Positions 35,800 to 46,223 of a DNA stretch of 64,000 nucleotides are shown here, piece by piece. The position numbers were made by a program, and so were the translations under genes. The stretch spans positions 868,001 through 932,000 of the forward strand of contig JAWZYV010002521.1 of NCBI GenBank assembly GCA_038373885.1, read 5' to 3'. Within the stretch, counting starts at the first letter, position 1, and every line of letters starts with the position of its first letter. The DNA comes from Cheiracanthium punctorium. Its lineage: Eukaryota > Arthropoda > Arachnida > Araneae > Cheiracanthiidae. The notes under the pieces were generated by a model that was not told where the DNA came from, did not search any database, and saw nothing but the letters and a program-made list of their open reading frames with translations.

Positions 35800-37020
35800 G
35801 TTTCAAATTAAGTGTTCGAATTTGAATGTGAAAAGAGCCCAAACAGAGTTTCTACATCTAATTAAACCAAAACCTCGGGGACTACCGCAATCGCTGTTGA
35901 CTGAAATTGCCGGCATTTATCCAATCCCTTACAAAAAGTTACTACCTTTCTTTCCGTCAATATTTCGTCCGTATGTAACAATGCCTGTAAATCTTCTTTT
36001 CCCACAACAGTTTCAGTATAGCAAGAAAACGGCATTGCAGTTTAGTAACAATGCAGATCATTTAAGCTATTTTTTATTTAATACATATTGAACTCATGAG
36101 GGAAAATGCGAATTTAATTTACTGATATTAAAAAAAAAAATTCTATTTTTTTTTATTTTGGATAAATCTCAGTCATGTCAACGTATTATTAAATTGAGGA
36201 AATATTCTTTCTTCGTAAGATAAATAAGTTTAAAAAGCGCAATTCTACTTTAGATTAGTGTGTTATCAAGCAAGGATTTTATCCATGACTGTCCAGTTTT
36301 AGTTTTCAACTAAACTACAGAACATTTTTCGGAAAATTAATTGTAATAATAATTATTATTATTCCGAACTTGCATTTCATCTTACTGAAATTCATTCAAA
36401 GTTCCAGAACTATTTGTTGCTCCTAGGTAAGATTGGTAGACAATGCATTATTTGTAAAACACGTACACACTCACGAAGTATAATCAGCCGAAAGACATTT
36501 GATTAGACTTAGTACCAATACAAAATTCTGTAGACACATTTAATTATAAACTGTAATGTAGTTGTCCATTGTTTCATCCTGACATAAATCGCTAAGTTTT
36601 ACCTTCTCTCCCAAAGCAGCCATACAGTTACCCAATACCGCGAGCATTTGGACGACAATTAACTAAAATGTCTGTTATATAAAAACTGTAACACTAAATC
36701 TATATTAAAAAAAATATAAGATAGCAAAATTTACTAAGTCGCCTCTAAACCAATCATTATTAAGGAAAATTATGGGGGACAAACCTATAAAACACCTGTC
36801 GATCCGTTGCAAAGCCTCGCTTTCACCCCGTATTTGGTGAAAGGCTCACACTTCACAGCAGGGTTCAAGTAGAACAAAGGAAATAACAGTTACGTATCTT
36901 TCATTTTTTTCTTTTCACAAGGACGTTGAGTAGGAAAAAAGGGCCTCCTTCTTTGCACTTCTTCCGTACCCTCGCGTTTTTTCTTGACCTCGTAAAGAAC
37001 AGAAAAGAGGGGATTCCTTT
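35800..37020. other. Intergenic, upstream of cuticle gene 2
   Basis: No gene recognised. A GC-richer minus-strand open block at 36796-36870 (residues such as KCEPFTKYGVKARLCNG, followed by a donor-like cag|gtgttt) is noted but not supported. The open frame at 35798-36091 lacks any recognisable domain. Confidence 0.35.
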
Positions 37021-37027
37021 AATGTGA

Positions 37028-37092
37028 GACCTTCGAAAAAACCGAATGGTATCAAGAGGCTACACCCTCCTCGGCATCTTTTCGCTCACGTG
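37028..37092 (+). promoter_or_regulatory. Upstream sites of cuticle gene 2
   Basis: A gaccttcg site (37028-37035; cgaaggtc on the other strand, close to FTZ-F1/nuclear-receptor half-sites) and a palindromic E-box CACGTG (37087-37092) lie about 150 and 90 bp upstream of the predicted start. Function is inferred from motif resemblance alone. Confidence 0.3.
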
Positions 37093-37146
37093 ACGGTGCC
37101 GGCTTCCGTTTTGACCACACCTGAGCAGCCGAGGCTGGACATTGAG

Positions 37147-37184
37147 TATATAAGTGAGGTGCGTGTGCTAGTAAGGTACAGTTG
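37147..37184 (+). promoter_or_regulatory. Core promoter of cuticle gene 2
   Basis: TATATAAG (37147-37154) stands about 31 bp upstream of an initiator-like tacagttg with A at 37180. The 5' UTR would be about 39 nt. Confidence 0.8.
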
Positions 37185-37218
37185 AGTTGTTACCAAACCA
37201 ACATTCAAAACTTTAATC

Positions 37219-37224
37219 ATGAAG
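37219..37224 (+). CDS. Cuticle gene 2, exon 1 (Met-Lys)
   Basis: ATG AAG followed by the donor gtatga. Confidence 0.85.
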
Positions 37225-40200
37225 GTATGATAGCGATCTTTTGGTAGTTTTTCTAGAAGTTTATTTTCATTGTAGTGCGATTTAATGTCTATAACTTTAA
37301 CCAATTTTTGGCCTTAATCCAGAAATTTCTTTAAGAACTGTACTATTTAGTTTGTGAATCATTTCATGAAAATTATCAAAAATCTTAAAATGCTAATTTT
37401 CGTTTTAAATTACAATCCCAGTTTAATTTTTATATTATCCGAGAATGTAGTATATTACGCATTTTAAATAAATCATAATCTAGGTATTTTTAATATATTT
37501 ATACTTAATTTGATTATGTATATCCTAATAATTATCTATATACAGGTAAATAAATTAACTCTTGTATCTTTTATAGAATACTTTTTAAAGTGTCTGTGCA
37601 ATGAAATAAGGATCCGTTTATTTTCAACGATAATCGCTTGAAATTTCTAATCTTCAGTAATAAAAATAGACCGGCTGTTTCTTAAAATTATAATAAACAA
37701 CTCTTTTGATTTTTGTAATTATACTTTAAATTGTAAAAAAAAATAGACTGACTTTTTATTCTGGCAATGATGAAGTGGCAATTATGAAGCTATAGCCAAT
37801 GCGCAACGTTTATTTTCTCCTACTTTTTTATAACCCCCCCCCCCCAACATTAGAAATATTTTTTAAAAATTATTTCGGAATGTCTTCGAATTTAAAATGA
37901 AATTTTGATTTAATTTAGAGTATCATGAAGAGAATAGGTAGACTTTCTTAATAATTCCCTCTTATTATGAAGCACTAGTCATCGCCACCAAAATTAAGTT
38001 CTATTTCAAATACACTAATTATTCATTAATAAGTTCCATAGTCATTAATTTGTAATAACTATGATAATAGTCATAGGTAATCATCCTTTCTCTTGCATAA
38101 CTAAAATAACTATTATTTACAGTTATGCTATTAAAGGTAATGTGAAACAAAAAAAGAATAGTATATTACTTTTATCTCTTTATTTGTGACCTAAAGTTAA
38201 AATGTTAGAATTTGATGGTTGCAAGGAGAAACCATCGTCCCGAAAAGGATTAAACAGTTATATTGGAATAATATTTTAACCCTAGCTTTTCAAATATTGT
38301 GTATTTTTGTGTGGATGCACATTACGGGATTTCAGTCCGCTAAAATATATGCAAATCTTCCAAATTAACGTCTTTTAATTTAGTAAATAAAAAATGTTAA
38401 TGCTTGATAATCAATTTTCTAAAGTGTGTAATTGCATATTTTTCTTATACAGGTTGCTATCCTCTTCGCTTTAATTGCTGCCTCTCAGGCTGCTGTCGTC
38501 TCCTACCACCCAGGTTTGCTCGATACTGGTGCTAGCACTCAGTTCAGAAGCCAAGACGTAAGTTAACGCTTTTATGCTTGTATGTTTGAAAATAACGCTT
38601 TTATGTTTGAATATAACGCTTTTATGTTTGAATATTAATATTAATTTTTCTGGGTGAAGAATACCCAAAAGATTTAATTTCAATGGCAATTGACCGGCAT
38701 ACGCATTCGTACAAATTCTCAATCTCGAAAGTTAGATGGGCACTTATTTTTCAATGATTTATGTGGAAACTGTACAAAACATTTTTTAAAGAAATTTTCA
38801 GACAAAGTTAAGTGGTATTCTATTTTATCTAAACAAAAATTAAAAAAAAATTGACTACTTAGCCACTTAATTTTTTTCAGAGCTAAGCAATACATTGGTA
38901 ACAGTATTCAAAATACATAAATTTTACTAACGTTAGAAAATAAAATGAAATTTCACTTTATTTTTTCAGAATTTATACACACTTTTTGAAGTGAGTTTTT
39001 TTTAATTTGCTTGAAATGTAGCTATTATGCATTGTAAATACAAATTCTCTGAGATCAGTTATATCAAGAACAAAATACAATAGATTAAAAAAGAATTTTA
39101 GTTCTTAGTTAATATTGATTTTTCTTTATAATTAAAATACATTTTCCAAATTATGTTTTTGTTCATTTAAAATGTCTAATAAATTCTTAGTTCATGGATC
39201 TAACTCTATCGAGTATGTGTAGGGAGAATGTAGTCAAATTTATTCTAAGGTAAATAAATAATACTCAAAGAATACTTGCATTCAATTATTCATGTAGATA
39301 CTTTTTCACCTTTAACCCTCCAGAATGTGCATTTATGTCTAAACGCTCAGTTCATTAAATGCATTGCATTTTGTAAATTATATAAAAGAACTTATTTACT
39401 ATGAAACCAGAAATAACTTATAGAATATAAATTATTCACCTATGTGTATTCATTATTCCGTTATCATACCTATATCATCAAAATTATCCGATAATAATTC
39501 ATCATAAAAATGGTACTTTATAGCAAAAGTTACTAAGTTTTAAAAAAGTCACATATATTATTCTAATCCATTTTGACCGCATTTGTTTGGACTATCAAGT
39601 GAACTTTGAAATAGTTCTCTAACATTCAAATAAAAATTTAAAAACATGTTTTATTTTAAAGTCCATTTGATAATTGTTAGTAAATATATACTTTTTAAGA
39701 CCTTAATGCTTTGGACACGCTAAAAAGACATAATCATGTTAGTGTAAGTATTTTGTAATAAATAAATAAATAAAATACTATAAAATAAATAAAATGGATA
39801 ATATATGAAAAAAGACTGCTATAATGTAATATAGTGTTGAATTAGAAATTATAATAGGAAGAAGAATGTTTTACACAACTTGAAAGTAATAATGTAAAAA
39901 TATTTCAAGCTTTAGTTCTGCATAAAATCTGTGAAATGTTGAAGATTACGTTTCGCAGTTGCTATATATTTACGTTGTTAAAAAGCTGTAAGAAAAGGAA
40001 CATTGCCCAAAATACTGCGTTCAGTTCTTTTAGAGTAATGAAAATGCAATATGCAATATAACTTATTCACTACCATCAAACACAAATACTTTCCTTACAT
40101 GAAATAAAAGAATGTATATGAACATGCCTTTGTTTTACGTGAACATTGTGCGAATAAAAACAAGTGATGGGATGTAATTTACATAAATTAAAATATGTAC

Positions 40201-41335
40201 ATTTTTTCATGCATTAATAAGTTCTTTGATTTACTATAGTTTTTAGTGGATAATTATAAAATTATCACTCCCTGTTACTTTGATTAATCAGCTTGGTCCC
40301 CAAAAATGCATGATCAATGATCTTTTATTTTTTTTTCTTATTTTTTAACGGCTACTATTGGGTAGTAGAAATTATATTTATCTACATTCCAATGCTTAAA
40401 TTTTGAAGAAAATCTACTTACATATCTAATTTTTTAATAGCAACATCTTAAGGTTACTTAACATTATGCTTTTAACGTCTTTTCTTTAAACTTCTGATCC
40501 CAAATGGAATCTAAATAAAGCGATTTCATTAAAAATATCAATTGTTTTACTGTGAAAGATTTTAGATCTAACCTCATTAAAGCAGTGCGATGTTTTGATC
40601 TAAGAAATTTTGTGTTGATTGTAGTACACGAAAACTTTATATCTACACACATTTTGTTGATTATATCCTTATTAGCAGTGGTGTATTTTCTATAGAATTG
40701 ATTGGTTAGCTGCAAAGCCCATTAAATATTAGTTTCTGTAAAATTATTAGTCTAACATTCTAGAATTGACTCATTTAAAACAATAAGAGGAAACAAGATC
40801 TCTGAAGAGAAATCAATGAGAAATTCCATTTCATTCCTACGGGTTCCGTTTAGTTACTGGAGTGGGATATCCCACTTTTGGAATACAACATGCGCCACTG
40901 CTTATAAAGGACCATACAGTGATGTTATATCTTTATTAAACCCTATATTGACATTTACAGAACTTCGGAAACTATGCCTTCGGATACAACGAGGGACATT
41001 TGACCGGCGGAACATTCAGGAGGGAATCTGGAGACGGACACGGCAACGTTGCTGGTTCCTACGGACTCAGGGACGCTGACGGTCGAGTCAGAGTTGTGAA
41101 CTACATTGCAGATGCTGCCGGATTCAGAGCTGACATCAAGACCAACGAACCAGGAGTCGAACCAAAGGACCCCGCTCACACTGCCATCAACAAGGCTGGA
41201 CTCGCTATTGCACCAGCACATCATGCTGTAGCATACGCTGCCCCCGCTTCTCCAATTGCTTACGCTCACGCCCCAGTGGCCTATGCTGCTCACCATGTGG
41301 CTCCACCCCATTACGGCTATGCGTACCATTATTAG
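37219..41335 (+). CDS. RR-domain cuticle protein 2 (spider rigid cuticular protein type), 161 aa
   Basis: Exons 37219-37224, 38453-38557 and 40961-41335, with phase-0 GT-AG introns of 1228 and 2403 bp. The product is a secreted chitin-binding structural protein of the cuticle. The signal peptide is MKVAILFALIAASQA with likely cleavage near residue 15; a linker (VVSYHPGLLDTGASTQFRSQ and D) follows. Exon 3 starts NFGNYAFGYNEGHLTGG; the Rebers-Riddiford core covers about residues 42-102 with DADGRVRVVNY, IADAAGF and NEPGVEPKDP. The tail (about 112-161) is Ala-, His- and Pro-rich with AYA/PVAYA repeats and ends YGYAYHY. It is closest to gene 1 of the window; the stretch GFRADIKTNEPGVEPKDPA is identical in both. 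No canonical AATAAA lies just after the stop; AATAGA at 41401 is a candidate. Confidence 0.94.
38453..38557 (+). CDS. Cuticle gene 2, exon 2 (signal peptide and linker)
   Basis: Acceptor ttcttatacag, then GTT GCT ATC CTC; 35 codons end in GAC before gtaagt. Confidence 0.93.
38565..38633 (+). repeat. Three-unit minisatellite at the start of intron 2
   Basis: aacgcttttatgtttgaata is repeated with the first unit slightly longer (29, 21, 21 bp). It begins 8 bp inside intron 2 of cuticle gene 2. Confidence 0.85.
40961..41335 (+). CDS. Cuticle gene 2, exon 3 (RR domain and tail)
   Basis: Acceptor gacatttacag, then AAC TTC GGA AAC TAT; 124 codons and TAG at 41333-41335. The strong codon preference leaves a 159-codon antisense open frame (40955-41434), which is not a gene. 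Confidence 0.95.
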   Translation, partial: NFGNYAFGYNEGHLTGGTFRRESGDGHGNVAGSYGLRDADGRVRVVNYIADAAGFRADIKTNEPGVEPKDPAHTAINKAGLAIAPAHHAVAYAAPASPIAYAHAPVAYAAHHVAPPHYGYAYHY

Positions 41336-41409
41336 GTTTCCTGGACTTGAATGGACTTTCCTATAATGCCAAACATATTTTATATTTTCGCCAATGATCA
41401 AATAGAAGT

Positions 41410-44400
41410 GATTTATTAGAAAATTCATCCTCATGTGTGTTATTTAAGATCCCCCCCCCCTAAACCATTTGCAAGCATTTTCTACCTATCTTTCTAGAAG
41501 AAACATTTTTCAGAACAGACTTTGCTTTAGTTTTTGTTTTTTTTTTAAGCGTGCTATTTCGACATTTCCTAGTCAATCTTCGACTTCCTTTATTTGTATG
41601 ATTTCCCTTATAATTTTCATTCCTGAAACTATTTTACTGTATTCCTATATTTTACAAACTTGAGAAATTTTTCTTATGCAGGCATCACAGCATGTATGAA
41701 TGATATGTTCCAAAACTATCAACTTCATATTAAAAAAAATACCGTACAAAAAATGTGCGTGGATAGCACATGATAGCCATGTTAGTGATATGAAATAATG
41801 TTTTTATTTTTATTTGCATAGGCATCCATTAATTAAGCAAATATAATTCTTCAAACTCTCTTTGTACAACCGTTTTTATCAGTAGTTTTGTAATACCTTA
41901 TTCTTTTGCTTGCTTTCCTCGAGGATTTTTAATTAGGCTGGTCAACAGCAGTTCGTTGAAGATAATATTTTTGCGGGCCAAATCTTCATAGCAAATAATA
42001 ATAATCTTGATATAGCGGCAATAGGGAAGGCTATATACATACTATATGAGGATTCCTTTAAGATTTAGTTTGTGTGACAAGAAAATGTAGACTCACTCAT
42101 ATTTTTCTTCCATGCAAAGACACAGAGTTTACTGTATTTTATGCGTTATTTTACACATAATTCTTCTTTTCATGAGCTTTACATCTTTAAATATCATGAA
42201 AAGGGTTAGATAGACGCTCGGTAAAATATGAAACTCAATGTTGGAAGGTGAAATAACGCTTCTCTGGTCCTTGAACATAATTTATGAATATCCAAATATT
42301 AAATACAGAGAACATGTATTACCAGATCTACGTTATTAATACAACGATAAGGGAACCCTTAATTTCAGCGTATTTGCTTTTCTGCCGTATACTCTTGCAC
42401 TGTCTATAATTACTTCAGTTAAATCACCTTATTTCTTAAATAATGTCAAGCAACATAGATGCTTTAACATAATTAAAACGTGTAATCTTCAATGCGGTGA
42501 TTCTGTGTATGATTAATCTCCTTAAATTCTATTTATTTTGCTTTTGTTCTTTGCTATATCTTTGCTGCGATTTTCCTAAGTACTTCGCCATAAGACTTTT
42601 TCAAATTGTCTTATCTCTGTTTATTTATTCTATCCAGTTTAATAAATGTAAAATAGAAGTGAGTTAAAAGAAATGAACCAAAATATATCATACTTATGAT
42701 CTCCTTATGAACTGTGTCATGTTTATTCTATGGTGTCCTAATCTTTGTTCTACTTTAAATTGATAAAATAAAATACATGCACAAAATTTGTGTCTTTCTT
42801 GCCTTCAATTTATCCTTCTTAGAATTTACACATTTTGTTACTCTCACTGTAGTTTGAATCTAAGGGAAAAAGCAACTAGTAAATGAAGTAGTATTATATC
42901 ATGGGCAAAATAAGACATTCAGCTCAATATTTTACTTCTCATGTGTCACATGTTTTGCCATTTTTTTAATCGTGGCACAAGTGCACCTCATATGATGAGG
43001 ATGGAGGATGCACTTGTGCATCACATGATACCCGAGAAAAGAATTTTTCTTTATTTATTTTATTATTAAATTTATTTTTATGACTAGCATAATTATTTAA
43101 TGATTTTTAAGTCAATTGATCTAAATCTCGTACAATCTGTTCTTTTAGAGAGTGATTAATAGAAAGTTTCAATCCCTCACTATAAATTATAGCTTAAATA
43201 TCATTCCATATATGAATGCAATTTATACAGATGATTGATCACAATCTAATGATTTTAAGCTTTTTATTTTATATTCGCTAAAACAATAAATCTTCTAGTG
43301 GCTATCATATTTCATTAGTTTTCAAAAATATTAATTATATGCAGCTGTATATAATATTTCTATCAAACTGACATCATTTACTGGAGATTTCTTTCAGCGG
43401 TATTGTATTAATCTCCAAATGTCAACTTATACATATTTAAGTTTAATGAAAAACTCTGTTCGGAATATAAGAATTGCAATTTTCTCTTGATTTTTCTGCT
43501 CTACGTGTAATTAGGTGGCTTGGATAAGCACATTTTCACTGTGATAAAATAATTTCCAAAATCTGTGCATTTTAACATAGACGGTTTTTTTTTTCGTAGC
43601 ATTCAGAAAATGGCGGAATTTACTAATACTTTAAATTAAGCAGTGTAGCAGTGTCTAGCGAACGGCTGCATGATTCTATCAGCTCTTCTAGTTTTATAAA
43701 TTTCATAAAGATTTTAGGCAGAACTTTTCATATCATTTATCACATGCTTCTGGTAACTTTTCAGTAATAACAACGTATTACTTTATGAAAATCAAGTTTA
43801 CTGAGTAACTCGCAAGGTTTATTAATACAAAATCTACAATTAAATGTAATTTGAGTGCTTTTACTGAAATATTTCGAAAAATATATACTAGCTGCAATTC
43901 TATGTTAACTGCTTGATAAATTAAGTATTATTTTTTAATGTGCACAGTAAAAATACATTCAGTTATCTTGTAATGCTTAAACAGCATCACAGAGATGCAG
44001 ATTTATGGAGGTTTCCATTCTACAAAGTAGCGTCATGTAAATCTTCATCTATCCTCATTTACTGTACAAATATGCTGACAGTAACTGAAACAACATCTTT
44101 AACTTGACGTTCACATCATTTTGCAAGTGAATCTTTAATGCCGTTGACATGAATATGAAGTTGCAAATTTGTAACACTGCTTCATTTGTGTCACCTTCTA
44201 TGAATACTGGAGACGTCCAGGGTAAGTCCATGTATTGTCTTACTCAGCAACTGTCAGCATACTTCTTTGTTTTGGAAACAAAAAAAAATATTTCTCCTCA
44301 GTATCCAAAAGATATCTAAGATTGTCAATTAATTACTTTATTAAAAAGTGTTTTATCTAGTTTTCATTAGAAAAAACACTTTCTTTAATGCACTATTTGC

Positions 44401-45085
44401 ACATAAGCTGTATAAATTAGAGTGCATTATGTTAAAAAGAAGCAACAGAAAAAAATACATTGAAGTAAAAAGTTTTTATTGATTTATGTTCATATAAATA
44501 TAAATATAAAATACAAAATACAAAAACACGTACAATATGTTCCTCGTGTGCAGAAGTCTACTATCACAGTATGACTACAAAGAGGCTATCTCACACTGTT
44601 TGAATTCAAAGAAAACGAACAGACATATCTTTATAAAAAGTTAAGCATTATTTACAGATTTACACATAGATCTAGAAAACTTTATGTGTCTTTTTTGAGA
44701 CAATCGACGCTTAAAAGTTAAGCAGTATAGTCTTCAAACATTAAGAGACTTAAATACTACAGTATTTCATTACTGAACTATAATTAATAGTCCTTTAGAA
44801 TGCATGAAAGCCACATAATGAAGAAAAAATTAATTCTTTTACTAATGCATATTCTATGTTTATTTGAATACTGCATTCCTCTGCAAAGTTAACAGCTACC
44901 ATCAAAATTATTACAAACGTATTTGTCATTTAACTAAAAAAATCAATACTGTGCATTGAATTTGTAAAATGAAATTGTTTAAAGCAAATAGAAAAGCAAA
45001 TTACGGATATTAATCCCTAATATTATAGAAATAACGAGAGTCGATCAGCAAAAGAGCGAATTTGTATCAATAAGTAAATTCTAAA
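41410..45085. other. Intergenic between cuticle genes 2 and 3
   Basis: AT-rich with a C run at 41450-41460 and the stem-loop at 42975-43019. The two genes converge here. No other gene is recognised. Confidence 0.45.
42975..43019. other. Long stem-loop (nested inverted repeat)
   Basis: gcacaagtgca (42975-42985) pairs with tgcacttgtgc (43009-43019), and inside them cctcat pairs with atgagg around an atg loop. The 17-bp stem is perfect except for an eight-base bulge on one side. It lies far from any gene; a foldback remnant or chance is possible. Confidence 0.6.
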
Positions 45086-45088
45086 ACA

Positions 45089-45398
45089 TTTATTTATAAA
45101 ATTATAGAAGTTTATTAACCAAAAATAACAGAAAAACAGATGTGGAAAGAACTCTCTCGGCCACATCACATTTCTGTAAAAAATGATGTTGAAAAAAATT
45201 TGAAGGTTTAGAATCGTCCAATACCACGGTGAGAAACTGATCATTCTAATATTGTAGTGCATAACACATTACAACAGACAAAAATAATAATTATATTCAT
45301 TTGCAGAAAGAATAAAATGATTGGTGTACTGTAGATTCCTTTCTCAGTTTAACTGCACTGATTTTTTTTATGAAAGAATGAGTCTTCTAATATTTAAT
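45089..45398 (-). terminator. Candidate poly(A) signals of cuticle gene 3
   Basis: On the minus strand ATTAAA (45398-45393) lies about 142 nt after the stop, and AATAAA (45094-45089) about 446 nt after it. Which is used cannot be told from sequence. Confidence 0.35.
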
Positions 45399-45539
45399 AT
45401 AACATAATATTTTTAAATAATTCTGTTATGAAACGTCGAGTTTTGCTCTGAATGAAAAATTAAATTATTCTATCAAGTCAAATAATTCCTAGTCTCGTTG
45501 ATTTTTTAAAAATGTACACTAACTTAAAGTTTTTAAATA

Positions 45540-46223
45540 TTATAACGGAATACCAATAGCCTGGTAAGGTGGAGGTGACTTGATGTTCAAATAATTGAAC
45601 TGAGGAGGAACTGCAGCAAATGGAGGTACGAGACTACCGTAACTCCTAACTGCATTCACATATCCAGTCCCTTGGAACAAGTTGGAGTAGTATGCAGGTG
45701 GCGGTGGAGGGTAAGCTGCTATTCCCTTAGCTACTGGAGCAACTGCGACTGGTGCAGCTATAGGGGCTACAAATCTCGGAGGAAATAGGGATGCTGGTGG
45801 GGGTGGTGGAGGCGGTGGAGGAAAAGCCACTGGTGACGTCGCAATGTAGTTGTATGCTACAGGTGGTGGTGGAATCACTTTCGGGGATATTGCAATGGGT
45901 GCAGGAGGAGGGGGAGGGGGAGGTGGTGGATATGCTGCATACTGTGCAGCTGGAACGACTGGTGCAGCTCCTAATGGGACCACGGCTGGTTTGTTGATGG
46001 TTGCTGATGCAGGATCTTGAGGAGCAACGCCAGGCTCGTTTGACGTGACTTCGGCTCGGAATCCGTTAGAATCCGCTACATATCGAACCACTCTCACCCT
46101 TCCATCTGCGTCTCTTAGTCCGAAGGATCCCACTTTGTTTCCTAGGGCATCTCCTGATTCGCGTCGGAATGATGCTCCAGAGGGGTGGCCTTCACTGTAG
46201 CCAAAGTTATACTGTCCTAGATT
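45540..46223 (-). CDS. Cuticle gene 3, exon 3 (RR domain and proline-rich tail)
   Basis: Acceptor ttgctgcaag, then AAT CTA GGA CAG; 227 codons and stop. The open frame extends 21 nt upstream into the intron, so the splice site and not the upstream ATG defines the exon. Codons in the proline runs vary (cca, cct, ccc, ccg), so the runs are not simple slippage products. Confidence 0.94.
   Translation of the reverse strand, partial: NLGQYNFGYSEGHPSGASFRRESGDALGNKVGSFGLRDADGRVRVVRYVADSNGFRAEVTSNEPGVAPQDPASATINKPAVVPLGAAPVVPAAQYAAYPPPPPPPPPAPIAISPKVIPPPPVAYNYIATSPVAFPPPPPPPPPASLFPPRFVAPIAAPVAVAPVAKGIAAYPPPPPAYYSNLFQGTGYVNAVRSYGSLVPPFAAVPPQFNYLNIKSPPPYQAIGIPL

Noticed and set aside
35798..36091. 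97-codon open frame after the TACCGTAT element
   Set aside because: Low-information composition, no recognisable motif, and no transcript signals.
40955..41434. 159-codon minus-strand open frame
   Set aside because: It is antisense to exon 3 of cuticle gene 2 and is explained by that exon's codon preference; the sense strand has splice sites and a clear domain.
44150..44222. MKLQICNTAS-type frame ending at a good donor, ccag|ggtaagt
   Set aside because: No promoter elements upstream and no downstream partner exon; one donor-like site is expected by chance at this length.
45791..45997. 68-codon plus-strand frame rich in Gly, Glu and Val
   Set aside because: Antisense to the proline-rich tail of cuticle gene 3.
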